Assembly (NCBI RefSeq): GCF_019749375.1
Contig: NZ_JACWFE010000005.1
Span: forward strand, 1 to 64,000
DNA length: 64,000 nucleotides
From: Bacillus sp. S/N-304-OC-R1
Lineage (GTDB): Bacteria > Bacillota > Bacilli > Bacillales > Cytobacillaceae
Direction: 5' to 3'
How positions within the stretch are numbered: position 1 is the stretch's first letter; each line of letters opens with the position of its first letter. The notes beneath the pieces are model-generated. The model was given only the letters and a program-made list of their open reading frames with translations, was not told where the DNA came from and ran no database searches. Shown piece by piece: positions 36,449-45,372 of this stretch. A program made the position numbers and the translations under genes.

Positions 36449-37109
36449 AATTTCTGTGTTTATCGTTGAGGATGAGCCGATCGTATTAGAAGTAAATAAA
36501 GGCTTTTTAGAGAAAATGGACGGCTTCTCCCTTATTGGACAGGCTACAACTGGAAAGGATGCCCTGGAACAAATAAAAGAACTAAAACCAAAGCTGATAT
36601 TGCTGGATATGTTTTTGCCAGATATTTCGGGTTTAGATATATTGGTCGATCTTAGATCAGAACGGATTCCTTCTGACATTATCATGATTACAGCAGCTCG
36701 TGATGCTGGTACTATTCAAGAAGTCATGCGTTTGGGTGCGGTTGATTATCTAGTAAAACCTTTTCGTTTTGAGCGATTTCAAAAATCACTTCAGGAATAC
36801 AGGAAGATGTTGAAAAAAATAGAATCACTCCAAACGTTAGTTCAGGCTGATATTGATGAGTGGCTGGGAAATTTAGAGGATGAGGATGATTTACCAAAAG
36901 GATTCAATGACATTACAATGAAACAAATTTTACTTGGCTTAGGTTCAACAGAAGAGCCAATAACAGCCGAACAATTAGGACAAACCCTGGGGATGGCTAG
37001 AGTAACAGTAAGAAAATACTTGGATTTTCTAGCGGGAAAAGATAAGGTTCATATTGAATTGCAGTATGGAAATGTGGGGCGACCAACGAAGTATTATTCA
37101 TTAATATAA
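36441..37109 (+). CDS. CitB/DctR-type response regulator
   Basis: 222 residues. The receiver domain (1-120) has the acidic pair EDEP near 10, the phosphorylated Asp in LILLDMFLPD and the conserved Lys in YLVKPFRF. The C-terminus carries a helix-turn-helix (ITAEQLGQTLGMARVTVRKYL) and the tail GRPTKYYSLI, as in DctR/CitB/MalR. AGGAGGGAG precedes the start inside the kinase gene. It likely activates the TRAP genes downstream. Confidence 0.88.
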   Translation: MNKISVFIVEDEPIVLEVNKGFLEKMDGFSLIGQATTGKDALEQIKELKPKLILLDMFLPDISGLDILVDLRSERIPSDIIMITAARDAGTIQEVMRLGAVDYLVKPFRFERFQKSLQEYRKMLKKIESLQTLVQADIDEWLGNLEDEDDLPKGFNDITMKQILLGLGSTEEPITAEQLGQTLGMARVTVRKYLDFLAGKDKVHIELQYGNVGRPTKYYSLI

Positions 37110-37119
37110 GACTAAAAAG

Positions 37120-37156
37120 AAGTTGTTCACAAAAGGTGTAACAACTTTTCTTTTTT
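37120..37156 (+). terminator. terminator after two-component genes
   Basis: AAGTTGTT (37120-37127) pairs with AACAACTT (37140-37147), followed by TTCTTTTTT. It separates the regulatory genes from the binding-protein genes. Confidence 0.75.
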
Positions 37157-37268
37157 ATTTTTTTGATACCATAAAAACCAAAAAAATCATTAAATACAAA
37201 ATATCTAAAAATTACAAATATGAAATACAATAAAAATGTTCTACTTTTAGAAGGTTTGGAGGAATAAA

Positions 37269-38297
37269 TTGTACATCAGGTCAAGTTTAAAGGTCACTAT
37301 AGTTATCTTGATTATCATTTTATTTGGTTGTCAGTCTGTTCCATATCCGAAAGATTATGAGCAGTTAGGTGCAGATGAACGAATTGTTATTCGATTTTCA
37401 CATGTAGTAGGTGAAGATACGCCAAAAGGTTTGGCTGCTCGTAAATTTGCCCAGCTCGTTAATGAACGAAGCAATGGCTATGTTGAAGTACAAGTATTTC
37501 CTAATGGGTTTCTTTATAAAGATGGCGAAGAAATGGAAGCGCTTTTACAAGGGGATGTGCAAATGATTGCGCCTGCGACATCAAAGGTGACATCACTAAT
37601 TCCTGAATGGTCAGTCATTGATCTGCCTTTCGCTTTCAAAAGTTATGAGGAGGTACATGAATATATAGCCAGTCCGGTTGGACAAGAACTTACATCCAAG
37701 TTTGATAACCATGGCATACTCATGCTAGGCATCTGGGACAATGGATTTAAGCAGATTAGCAATCGTAACAAGCCTATTTATAAACCAGAAGATCTAAAAA
37801 ATTTAAGAATTCGAATCATGCCAAGCGACATTATTTACAATCAATTTTTTAGCTTAGGAGCGGTACCGCAGAAAATTGATTTCAATACAACCTTTACACA
37901 CTTAGAAAGAAACGATATTGATGGTCAGGAAAATACACTCTCAAATATTACAAGTAAAAATCTTCATTTTCTTCAAAACTATTTAACAGTAAGCAATCAT
38001 GGCTATCTAGGTTATGTATTGTTAATGAATAAAGAGTTTTGGGATCAGCTCCCAAATAATATCCAAGTCCTAATAAATGACACTCTCAAGGAAGTAAGTG
38101 TATGGGAAGCGGAGCTGGCACAAAAGACAAATGAAGAAAAACTGAAAGAACTAATAGAGTGTAATTGCATTAATATCTATCAACTAACAGATGAAGAAAA
38201 AAAAGCTTGGGAACAAGACTTTAAGCCAGTATATGAATATTTCCAGGAAAAATACGGGGATAAGTATATAAAGGCATTGCCTAAATATAAAGAATAA
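37269..38297 (+). CDS. TRAP/DctP-type solute-binding lipoprotein, possible co-sensor
   Basis: A 342-residue DctP-family binding protein starting at TTG after TTGGAGGA. The lipobox LFGC gives a lipid-anchored protein. Family marks are VIRFSHVVGEDTPKG, the ligand arginine region LRIRIMPSD and NDIDGQENTLSN. It is a second, clearly different binding protein from the one at 38435. It lies directly after the two-component genes. In B. subtilis the DctP-type protein DctB works with DctS/DctR in sensing, so this copy may be the co-sensor. That role is inferred. Confidence 0.8.
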   Translation: MYIRSSLKVTIVILIIILFGCQSVPYPKDYEQLGADERIVIRFSHVVGEDTPKGLAARKFAQLVNERSNGYVEVQVFPNGFLYKDGEEMEALLQGDVQMIAPATSKVTSLIPEWSVIDLPFAFKSYEEVHEYIASPVGQELTSKFDNHGILMLGIWDNGFKQISNRNKPIYKPEDLKNLRIRIMPSDIIYNQFFSLGAVPQKIDFNTTFTHLERNDIDGQENTLSNITSKNLHFLQNYLTVSNHGYLGYVLLMNKEFWDQLPNNIQVLINDTLKEVSVWEAELAQKTNEEKLKELIECNCINIYQLTDEEKKAWEQDFKPVYEYFQEKYGDKYIKALPKYKE

Positions 38298-38434
38298 TAG
38301 TTCCTGTAATAAAGTGATGAAAATTAGAGTTAATGGGCAATTTCAAGAGAAACAAATTCTATGTTTAACTCTAGTATTTTATTAACTTTTTACAATATAA
38401 ACATTTTCATTAAAAAAAATAAGGGGGAAAAAGA

Positions 38435-39457
38435 ATGAAAAAGTTTACTTTAATTAGCATTATTAGTCTTTTCATGATACTTGCCACAGCATGTTCTGGA
38501 GGTACTGAGAAGAAAACAATTGCATCCAAAGATAACCCTATCATTATCAAATTTTCGCATGTTACATCTATTGATAGTGTTAAAGGAAAAGCGGCTGAGC
38601 GCTTTGCTGAGTTAGTAAAAGAAAAAACGGATGGGAAGGCAAAAGTAGAAGTTTATCCATCTTCGCAATTATACGGAGATAATGATGAGTTGGATGCTCT
38701 TGTTTCTGGAAATGTCCATATGATTGCTCCTTCTGTAACGAAAATGGTTAAATTAGATCCACGCTGGCAGTATGTAGACATGCCTTATTTATTTAAAGAC
38801 CAAGAGCATGTTCATAAGTTTTTCAATAGTGATATCGCAAAGACTCTATTAAATAGTGATAAATTAGCAGCTAATGACATTATGGGCGTCGCTTTCTGGG
38901 AAAATGGATTTAAGCATTTCACGAATAATAAGCATCCATTGAAAGCACCTGAGGACTTTAAAGGAATTAAATTCCGTGCTCAAGCTGGAAAAGTGTTAGA
39001 AGCTCAGTTTAAAGCTCTTGGTGCAGGAAGTGCAACTATTGCGTTTGGTGAAACATATGCAGCTTTACAGCAAGGTACTGTAGATGGGCAAGAAAATACT
39101 TATAACAATATCGACACTCAGAAATATCAAGAAGTACAAAAATATATGTCAATAAGTGAACATGGAAGGTTGGATTATGCAGTATTTGTTAATAAGTCAT
39201 TCTGGGATAGTATGCCAGAGGATATTCGTACAAAAGTAGAAGAAGCAATGAAGGAAGCCACAGAGCTTGAATGGAAACTTGCTGGAGATGAAAATGCAAA
39301 AAGCTTAGAAAATATTAAAAACTCTGGAAAAGTGGAAGTTATTAATTTGACTTCGGAAGAAAAAGAAGGTTTAGCAAAAGCTTTACAGCCAGTTTACGAT
39401 GAGTTCGAAGAAGTCATTACTCCTGAATTAATTAATGGCATTCGTGATCTTAAATAA
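38435..39457 (+). CDS. dctP: TRAP transporter substrate-binding lipoprotein DctP
   Basis: 340 residues with lipobox LATAC and the DctP fold: IIKFSHVTSIDSVKGKAAE, the ligand-binding Arg in GIKFRAQAGKV, and QGTVDGQENTYNN. It delivers a C4-dicarboxylate or related acid to the DctQM membrane part. AAGGGGGA precedes the ATG. An imperfect terminator lies just after it, which would make it more abundant than the membrane subunits, as expected for a binding protein. Confidence 0.87.
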   Translation: MKKFTLISIISLFMILATACSGGTEKKTIASKDNPIIIKFSHVTSIDSVKGKAAERFAELVKEKTDGKAKVEVYPSSQLYGDNDELDALVSGNVHMIAPSVTKMVKLDPRWQYVDMPYLFKDQEHVHKFFNSDIAKTLLNSDKLAANDIMGVAFWENGFKHFTNNKHPLKAPEDFKGIKFRAQAGKVLEAQFKALGAGSATIAFGETYAALQQGTVDGQENTYNNIDTQKYQEVQKYMSISEHGRLDYAVFVNKSFWDSMPEDIRTKVEEAMKEATELEWKLAGDENAKSLENIKNSGKVEVINLTSEEKEGLAKALQPVYDEFEEVITPELINGIRDLK

Positions 39458-39466
39458 GGACATAAG

Positions 39467-39505
39467 AGTGTCGGTCATGTTATTTGATCGGCACTTATTC
39501 TTTTA
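39467..39505 (+). terminator. leaky terminator between dctP and dctQ
   Basis: AGTGTCGGTCA (39467-39477) pairs with TGATCGGCACT (39485-39495) through 11 pairs including two G-U, followed by TATTCTTTTA, an interrupted U tract. It should allow partial read-through to dctQM. Confidence 0.65.
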
Positions 39506-39538
39506 TTCAATTAGAAATGATTAAAGAAGGGGTGCAGC

Positions 39539-40036
39539 ATGAAAGGATTGAAAAGAATTTGGAACTTATTTGAAGAAGTTTCCGCGGGGACATTCTTTTT
39601 TGCAGGAATTACACTCATTTTCTATGGGGTAATCATGCGGTATGTCTTTAATGAACCGAAGGCCTGGGTGGAAGAGATTGTGAGATATTTAATCATTTGG
39701 GGAACCTTTATCGGATTTGCCATTGCATTAAGGCATAATCAGCATATTCAGGTTGATATTTTATATGATAAACTCCCGAATGGCGCAAAACGAGCAGTAG
39801 ATTTATTTGCAACTACAGTATGTATATTATTTTGTCTTGCTTATACGTTTTATGGTTTGATCCTTGTAGAAAATCGATATTCTTCAGGAATGGTTTCGTT
39901 AGACGTTGGATTGCCAATGTGGGTAGTCTATTTAATTCTTCCGATATCTGGAATCTTATTTTTATTACGATTTATTGAGCGGTTTCTGAACCAATTGCGA
40001 GGAAAGGAGGAAAACTATGATAATCCTATTACTTAG
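39539..40036 (+). CDS. dctQ: TRAP transporter small permease DctQ
   Basis: 165 residues with four transmembrane helices and the DctQ marks FNEPKAWVEEIVRYLIIW and RHNQHIQVDILYD. It forms the membrane complex with DctM. AAGGGGTG precedes the start. Its 3' end overlaps dctM by 20 bp. Confidence 0.9.
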   Translation: MKGLKRIWNLFEEVSAGTFFFAGITLIFYGVIMRYVFNEPKAWVEEIVRYLIIWGTFIGFAIALRHNQHIQVDILYDKLPNGAKRAVDLFATTVCILFCLAYTFYGLILVENRYSSGMVSLDVGLPMWVVYLILPISGILFLLRFIERFLNQLRGKEENYDNPIT

Positions 40037-41288
40037 TATTTTCTTTCTTTTAATGATTCTTAGGGTGCCCATAGCCATCAGCTTAGCTGGGTCGACGATG
40101 GTAGTATTAATGCTTTCTGATTTTAATATGAACATGCTGCCACAAAGATTTTTCACGGCAATTGATTCTTTCCCAATGATGGCGATTCCAGGATTCGTTC
40201 TAGCGGGTGTCTTACTAGCCCGAGGAGGAATCTCCAAATATTTAATTGAAGCATTAAGATCATGGGTTGGCCATTTACCAGGCGGCTTATCGGTAGTAAC
40301 CATTTTAGCTTGCATGATCTTTGCTGCCATTTCCGGCTCAAGTCCAGCAACGGCTGCAGCAATCGGTTCTATTATGATTCCGGCAATGGTTAATGCTGGT
40401 TATGATAAGAAATATTCAATGGGCCTAGTTGCGGCGGCTGGAACTCTAGGTATTCTCATTCCACCAAGTATTCCACTCATTATTTATGGAATTACAGCTG
40501 AGGAATCCATCGGGAAATTGTTCATGGCTGGAGTAATCCCTGGTTTATTACTTGGAGGGGTTCTAATAGTCTCAGCCATCTTTTATGCAAAGAGAAAAGG
40601 TTATGGAAAAGGTGAGAAAGCTTCTTGGGAAGAAAGAGGCAAAAAGTCTTTAAAAGCAATTTGGGGGGCATTTTTGCCATTCTTAATTCTAGGGAGCATT
40701 TATAGCGGGATTGTAACACCAACAGAGTCAGCCGTTATTGCTGTATTTTATGGGATCATTGTATCTGCATTCATTTATCGGGAACTCCATTGGAAAGATG
40801 TACGCCCCATTATAGTAGAATCCATTAATATTACTGCTATGATTTTCTTAATTATTGGGGCAGCAAGCTTGTTTGGATTATATTTAACAAATGCTCAAAT
40901 TCCTCAAGAAATTGGTGCCTGGATTGCCAGCAGTGAGTTGAATAAATGGGTATTTATGATAATCGTGAATATCTTGTTCTTCGTAATGGGGATGTTTCTA
41001 GAGGCAGTTTCCATTATTCTGATTACATTGCCAATCCTGCTTCCAATGCTTAAACATTTCGATATTAACTTAATTCATTTCGCCATCATCATGACGATAA
41101 ATATGGAGTTAGGAATGATTACACCGCCAGTTGGACTTAACCTTTTCGTTGTTAGCGGAATAGCTAAGGAGAAACTCGGCAATGTTGTAAAGGGTGTCAT
41201 TCCATTTATCGTATTAATGATTGTCGTACTCATTTTTGTCATCATCGTACCTGGATTATCTCTTTGGCTGCCAGATCGAATGCAATAA
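40017..41288 (+). CDS. dctM: TRAP transporter large permease DctM
   Basis: 423 residues with about 12 helices. Marks include PGFVLAGVLLARGGIS, ISGSSPATAAAIGSIMIPAM, GTLGILIPPSIPLIIYGI and LGMITPPVGLNLFV. It drives solute uptake using the sodium gradient. AAGGAGG inside dctQ precedes the start. It completes the regulator-sensor-binding protein-permease set that spans 34.9-41.3 kb. Confidence 0.92.
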   Translation: MIILLLSIFFLLMILRVPIAISLAGSTMVVLMLSDFNMNMLPQRFFTAIDSFPMMAIPGFVLAGVLLARGGISKYLIEALRSWVGHLPGGLSVVTILACMIFAAISGSSPATAAAIGSIMIPAMVNAGYDKKYSMGLVAAAGTLGILIPPSIPLIIYGITAEESIGKLFMAGVIPGLLLGGVLIVSAIFYAKRKGYGKGEKASWEERGKKSLKAIWGAFLPFLILGSIYSGIVTPTESAVIAVFYGIIVSAFIYRELHWKDVRPIIVESINITAMIFLIIGAASLFGLYLTNAQIPQEIGAWIASSELNKWVFMIIVNILFFVMGMFLEAVSIILITLPILLPMLKHFDINLIHFAIIMTINMELGMITPPVGLNLFVVSGIAKEKLGNVVKGVIPFIVLMIVVLIFVIIVPGLSLWLPDRMQ

Positions 41289-41331
41289 ATGAAGAAGCAA
41301 AGTGAATCATTCTAAATTGATTCTAACGAAG

Positions 41332-41364
41332 CACCCTTCCAAACTAATGATGGAGGGTGTTTTT
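41332..41364 (+). terminator. terminator of TRAP operon
   Basis: CACCCTTCC pairs with GGAGGGTG (41352-41359), followed by TTTTT. The remaining gap 41365-41707 is A/T-rich and includes the palindrome AAAAGGATCCTTTT near 41595; no gene is seen. Confidence 0.75.
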
Positions 41365-41707
41365 AATAATGGAAAAAAGGAAGAACACGGTAAAAATCAG
41401 TAAAAAATGACCAAGAAATTATGCTATAAATGATTATTAAGTATTCTCTATTTGTATACTAGAAATAGTAGCGAACAAACATAGGTGATTTTTTTTTGCC
41501 AAAGGAAGTACATAATAATAACTTTGAACGATTTTAAAATAAGTGTTTTTAATCAACATTTGGGGAATTTCGAACATAATAGAAGAAAAAGAAAAGGATC
41601 CTTTTGTTTCTTCGAAAAATTCAATCATTTTGTGTCAAAAAACACATCTGATTCTCCCTATTTATGTTATTCTAGCTATATACATCTTGTTTTGGAGGAA
41701 TAGCGAA

Positions 41708-42874
41708 ATGCAAAATACTTTAGAGAATCCTAAAAGTGAAAAACTGCCATTTTCAAGAACTAACCCATTTCCAGCAAAAGTACTAAAAAATACTAATCTG
41801 AACGGGACTGGCTCTAGCAAGGAAACAAGACATCTAGAATTGTCATTAAAAGATTCAGGCTTGTTCTATGCTCCAGGTGATGCACTTGGTATTGTCCCTT
41901 CAAATGATCCTGAACTAGTGGCTGCTCTTCTAGAGAAAATGGGCTGGGATGAAAAAGAAGTTGTAACTGTTGGAAAACAGGGGGAAACGCTGCCATTGAA
42001 GGAAGCGCTAACAACCTATTGTGAAATCACACTTCTGACAAAGAAAATTCTACAGCAGGCAGCAGCATTCACAGAAAATGAAGAACTGCAAAAGCTTATA
42101 TTGGTTGAAAATGCAAACGAACTAAAAGAATATTGCAATGGCCGCGATTTATTAGATATGCTTCGTGATTTCGGCCCTTGGAAGGCATCAGTACAAGACG
42201 TTGTTTCCATGTTAAGAAAAATGACACCGCGCCTCTATTCCATTGCAAGCAGTATAGCTGCTCATCCAGATGAAGTTCATCTAACTATTGGGGCTGTTCG
42301 CTATACTGCCCATGGACGTGACCGTAAAGGTGTTTGTTCTGTTCAATGTGCTGAACGAGTTCAAGAAGGAGATACGATTCCGGTATTCGTTCAAGCGAAT
42401 AAACATTTTTATTTGCCGGATTCTCAAGATCAAGATATTATCATGGTTGGTCCAGGGACAGGCATTGCGCCATTCCGTTCGTTTATCGAAGAACGTGCAG
42501 TAAGTAAGGCAGATGGCCGAACATGGTTATTCTTTGGGGACCAGCATGCATCGTCAGATTTCCTTTATCGTGACGAATTGGAAAAGTATCAGAGTGATGG
42601 AGTACTAACAAAGCTAGATACTGCCTTCTCACGTGATAGCGATCAAAAAGTATATGTTCAGCATAGAATGCTTGAAAATAGTAAAGAAATGTTCCAGTGG
42701 ATTAGCAATGGTGCTTATTTCTACGTCTGTGGAGATAAAGAGCATATGGCGAAGGATGTCAATGAAGCACTTATTTCGATCGTAGAAAAGGAAGGCTCCA
42801 TGTCGCGTGATGAAGCTGAAGCTTACTTGAAGGATCTGCAAAAGCAAGGCCGTTATCAGCGTGATGTTTATTAA
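41708..42874 (+). CDS. CysJ-like NADPH:FAD reductase lacking the flavodoxin domain
   Basis: 388 residues. It matches the FAD/NADPH half of sulfite reductase flavoprotein or P450-reductase proteins: FYAPGDALGIVPSN, FAD motif RLYSIASS, GVCSVQCAERV, NADPH motif VGPGTGIAPFRSFIEER, FFGDQHASSDFLY, and the C-terminal aromatic RYQRDVY. The N-terminal flavodoxin domain of full CysJ (about 200 residues) is absent. TTGGAGGA is well spaced from ATG 41708, so this is a complete short protein, not a fragment. It must pass electrons to a separate flavodoxin or directly to a hemoprotein. No CysI is adjacent. Confidence 0.82.
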   Translation: MQNTLENPKSEKLPFSRTNPFPAKVLKNTNLNGTGSSKETRHLELSLKDSGLFYAPGDALGIVPSNDPELVAALLEKMGWDEKEVVTVGKQGETLPLKEALTTYCEITLLTKKILQQAAAFTENEELQKLILVENANELKEYCNGRDLLDMLRDFGPWKASVQDVVSMLRKMTPRLYSIASSIAAHPDEVHLTIGAVRYTAHGRDRKGVCSVQCAERVQEGDTIPVFVQANKHFYLPDSQDQDIIMVGPGTGIAPFRSFIEERAVSKADGRTWLFFGDQHASSDFLYRDELEKYQSDGVLTKLDTAFSRDSDQKVYVQHRMLENSKEMFQWISNGAYFYVCGDKEHMAKDVNEALISIVEKEGSMSRDEAEAYLKDLQKQGRYQRDVY

Positions 42875-42908
42875 TCAGAAATTTATTATTTTGAGTTTTA
42901 ATTAAGAA

Positions 42909-42938
42909 ACACCCCTTCGTTTTTTTTCGAAGGGGTGC
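42909..42938. terminator. strong terminator between convergent genes
   Basis: CACCCCTTCG (42910-42919) and CGAAGGGGTG (42928-42937) form a perfect 10-bp stem around a T8 loop. It separates the reductase gene from the convergent YitT gene. Confidence 0.8.
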
Positions 42939-42958
42939 TTCTGCGTATGCCTTATAAT

Positions 42959-43834
42959 CTAATGAATATCATGCTTTTTAAAGTTTCCGCCTTTCACCTC
43001 AGCAACGTCATAAACCGTCACAAAGGAATAGGGGTCAATTTCTTGAATAATTTCTTTCATTTTTGTTTCTTCTAAACGGTTAATAACACATGTAATTTCT
43101 TTGAATTGTTCATTTGAATAAGCACCCCGAACGATGTTATACGTGGCACTGCGGCCTAAGCGGTCACGTATCGTTTCTACCATTGATTCGGGTTCATTCG
43201 TAATAATTTTAAAAGTTTTAGAACCACTTAAACCCGTTTCAACGATGTGAATAACTTTTGATGCAATAAAATAGGCAATCCCCGATAGAATTGCTCCTTG
43301 CAGACCAAACACAGTAGAGACAACAATAAATACAAACAGATTTAAGAAAAGGATAAGGTCACTTGTTCCGAAAGGCAGTTTTCGGGATAGAAGAACGGCT
43401 AACATGTCAATGCCATCTAGGGCACCGCCATTACGTAAGGCTAGTCCCATTCCAAAACCAATAATGATACCGCCAACAACAGTTATGAGCAGCGTATCTC
43501 CTTCAATTATAGTATGGACTTGATGCATGACACTAGTCCCCACTGCAAGTGAAGCAATGCCGATAATGGAATTAATTGCAAAGCTTTTACCAATTTGTTT
43601 ATATCCTAAATACACGAATGGGATATTCAGTACAGCAATTAACACTCCTAAAGGTAATTCAATTAATTGTGAACCGGCGATGCTGAGTCCTGTCACTCCT
43701 CCGTCTGATACATTGTTTGGGATTAATACCGCTTCTAGGCCATACGCTGTAATAAAGGCTCCTATAATAATCAGTATAGCTCTTGATAGTTTTATCATCT
43801 TTCTCTGGCGTTTTTGCTGGGTGTTCGGGTTCAT
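42959..43834 (-). CDS. YitT-family membrane protein (DUF161/DUF2179)
   Basis: 291 residues. There are five or six N-terminal helices with GLEAVLIPNNVSDGGVTGL and FGMGLALRNGGALDGIDML. A cytoplasmic DUF2179 domain follows (EPESMVETIRDRLGRSATY and SFVTVYDVAEVKGGNF). Function of the family is unknown. GAGAGG 6 nt before ATG 43834 favours this start over the in-frame TTG at 43855. Single gene. Confidence 0.88.
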   Translation of the reverse strand: MNPNTQQKRQRKMIKLSRAILIIIGAFITAYGLEAVLIPNNVSDGGVTGLSIAGSQLIELPLGVLIAVLNIPFVYLGYKQIGKSFAINSIIGIASLAVGTSVMHQVHTIIEGDTLLITVVGGIIIGFGMGLALRNGGALDGIDMLAVLLSRKLPFGTSDLILFLNLFVFIVVSTVFGLQGAILSGIAYFIASKVIHIVETGLSGSKTFKIITNEPESMVETIRDRLGRSATYNIVRGAYSNEQFKEITCVINRLEETKMKEIIQEIDPYSFVTVYDVAEVKGGNFKKHDIH

Positions 43835-43980
43835 ATAATTCCTCTCTTCAGCCAAATAACTTCAAACTTATGTAATTTGCTTATATTTTATAGTATATGC
43901 TTTGAGAAAAACAATTACTGATACTAATTCGAATTCGATCTATTTATTAAATAAAAGCTTTGAAAGGCATCCAAGTATTT

Positions 43981-45012
43981 TTAATCAATTAGCGATTGAA
44001 ACTTTTCAATAACTGCTTCTTTTAAAATACCTAATTTATAAAAATGGCTCGTAAAAACACTAACCATCATTTCATTTTCTTCTGTAATTGTAATTTTCGA
44101 TAAGACACGGTTAATTATGTCTATAAGTTCAATAGGATTAGCATACAGCGTATTCCAAGCACGCACTTGCAATTCTAAATCACTGCCAAAGATGGCAGCT
44201 TCTATTTCCTCTGATGGCACGGGTACACTAAAGTGTGCATAGGGATCTTCGTATACGTCTGTATGAATATATGTAATGGGGTTGTACTCTTCTAAATCAT
44301 ACGCATAACGTTCATTTCCGATCGTAACAATTATTTCATTTTGCTCAAATTCAACCTTCCCATTTCCTAAAACGATACTATTCGAAAATGATTGAATGGC
44401 ACTGATCACATCGGGAGTAATTAGCCAATACCGAAAATTAGGATTTATCTTCTTAATATATTCCTCAAGTGATGTTTTTTTAATCTTTCTTTCATCTCTC
44501 AAAACCGTATATTCAGCCGGACGATAAAAATACTCGGCATCTAGCCCTTTCATTGTAATTGTCTACTCAGAATCCGGGCATTCAAACAACACTCGAAAGG
44601 CAAAACCATCATCATTTTTTTGCAATTCGTAGTAAACGATCCATTGGCCAACACTTAATGCTTTATCACTTTCCTCAGTTAGTACGTTTTGAAAAATAAG
44701 GTGTATATGCGATTTAGATGTAAATCCGCCATCCGTATTGATGAAAAGATGAAGGGTATCCCCATATCGATCAATCAGCTCTATAGATGAATCATGCAAA
44801 CTTTCTGCAAATACATCTTGAACCGCAACTGGTAAATATGGAACTGCTTGTTTAGTCTGCCGGTCTGCAGCACCTAAAAATTCTTGAAATGCTTTATCTG
44901 CTTCTCTCATCCATTGTAAATAATCTTCACTAACTGTTTTGGGTAAGGTTGGCCCATTTAATGTGCCATTTTCTACATAAGGAATGAAACGGCTCGGCAA
45001 AATATATTCCAC
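43981..45012 (-). pseudogene. DUF4085-like gene interrupted by one in-frame TAG
   Basis: Two open stretches on the minus strand (45012-44566 and 44562-43981) share one frame and are split only by TAG at 44565-44563. Across the stop the protein would read VLFECPDSE-stop-TITMKGLDAEYFYRP. A TGG (Trp) to TAG change there restores a 343-residue protein that resembles DUF4085-family proteins of Bacillus, whose function is unknown. The first part starts at GTG 45012 after AAGGTG. The second part could start at ATG 44553 but lacks a ribosome binding site. A recent nonsense mutation or a sequencing error are the main explanations. Confidence 0.72.
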
Positions 45013-45018
45013 ATAAAA

Positions 45019-45330
45019 TCACCTTAAATAAGTTGGTAAAAATAGTATACTATAAGCGCATTCGTCTTCACATTGGCATCTGCGTTCAACAACTTCAAAT
45101 AGGCGCATCATATCATCATCTTCATGCTCTAATATGTGACAGTGGAATACATAGCGGCCAGTGAATGGACGAAATTTCATCATAATTCTTGTGATAAATA
45201 CTGAAGGACATTTGAACGGTGTTTCTAATCGTAACGATAAATATCTCGTTATGCCATATTTTTTTGTAAAATTTCCCTGTTTATCATACTCAGAAAAGTT
45301 AGGGTATCTGATAAACTTAAATAGAAGAGT
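45019..45330 (-). pseudogene. C-terminal remnant of CotA-type multicopper oxidase
   Basis: The minus strand reads TRIMMKFRPFTGRYVFHCHI, then LEHEDDDMM. This is the last copper-binding block of CotA spore-coat laccases (GRYVWHCHILEHEDYDMMRP), including the Cys and His ligands. Weaker similarity continues upstream (NFSEYDKQGNFYKKYG) to about 45330. An in-frame TAG near 45352 closes the frame and the first ~400 residues are absent. The frame ends in TGA at 45021-45019, with an unusual Cys-rich tail (ERRCQCEDECAY). The upstream histidine block (HPIHLH) is not recognisable. Clearly a decayed end fragment. Confidence 0.75.
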
Positions 45331-45372
45331 ATTTAGAAAGAACTTCTACAAAATTAGAGGAGGAAACTAAGA

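Noticed and set aside
41543-41707. N-terminal 55-residue extension of the CysJ-like reductase
   Set aside because: Composition is not protein-like for the family, and a strong TTGGAGGA site sits directly before ATG 41708.
45161-45370. Plus-strand gene upstream of pcp
   Set aside because: It is the opposite strand of the CotA remnant and has no start signal.
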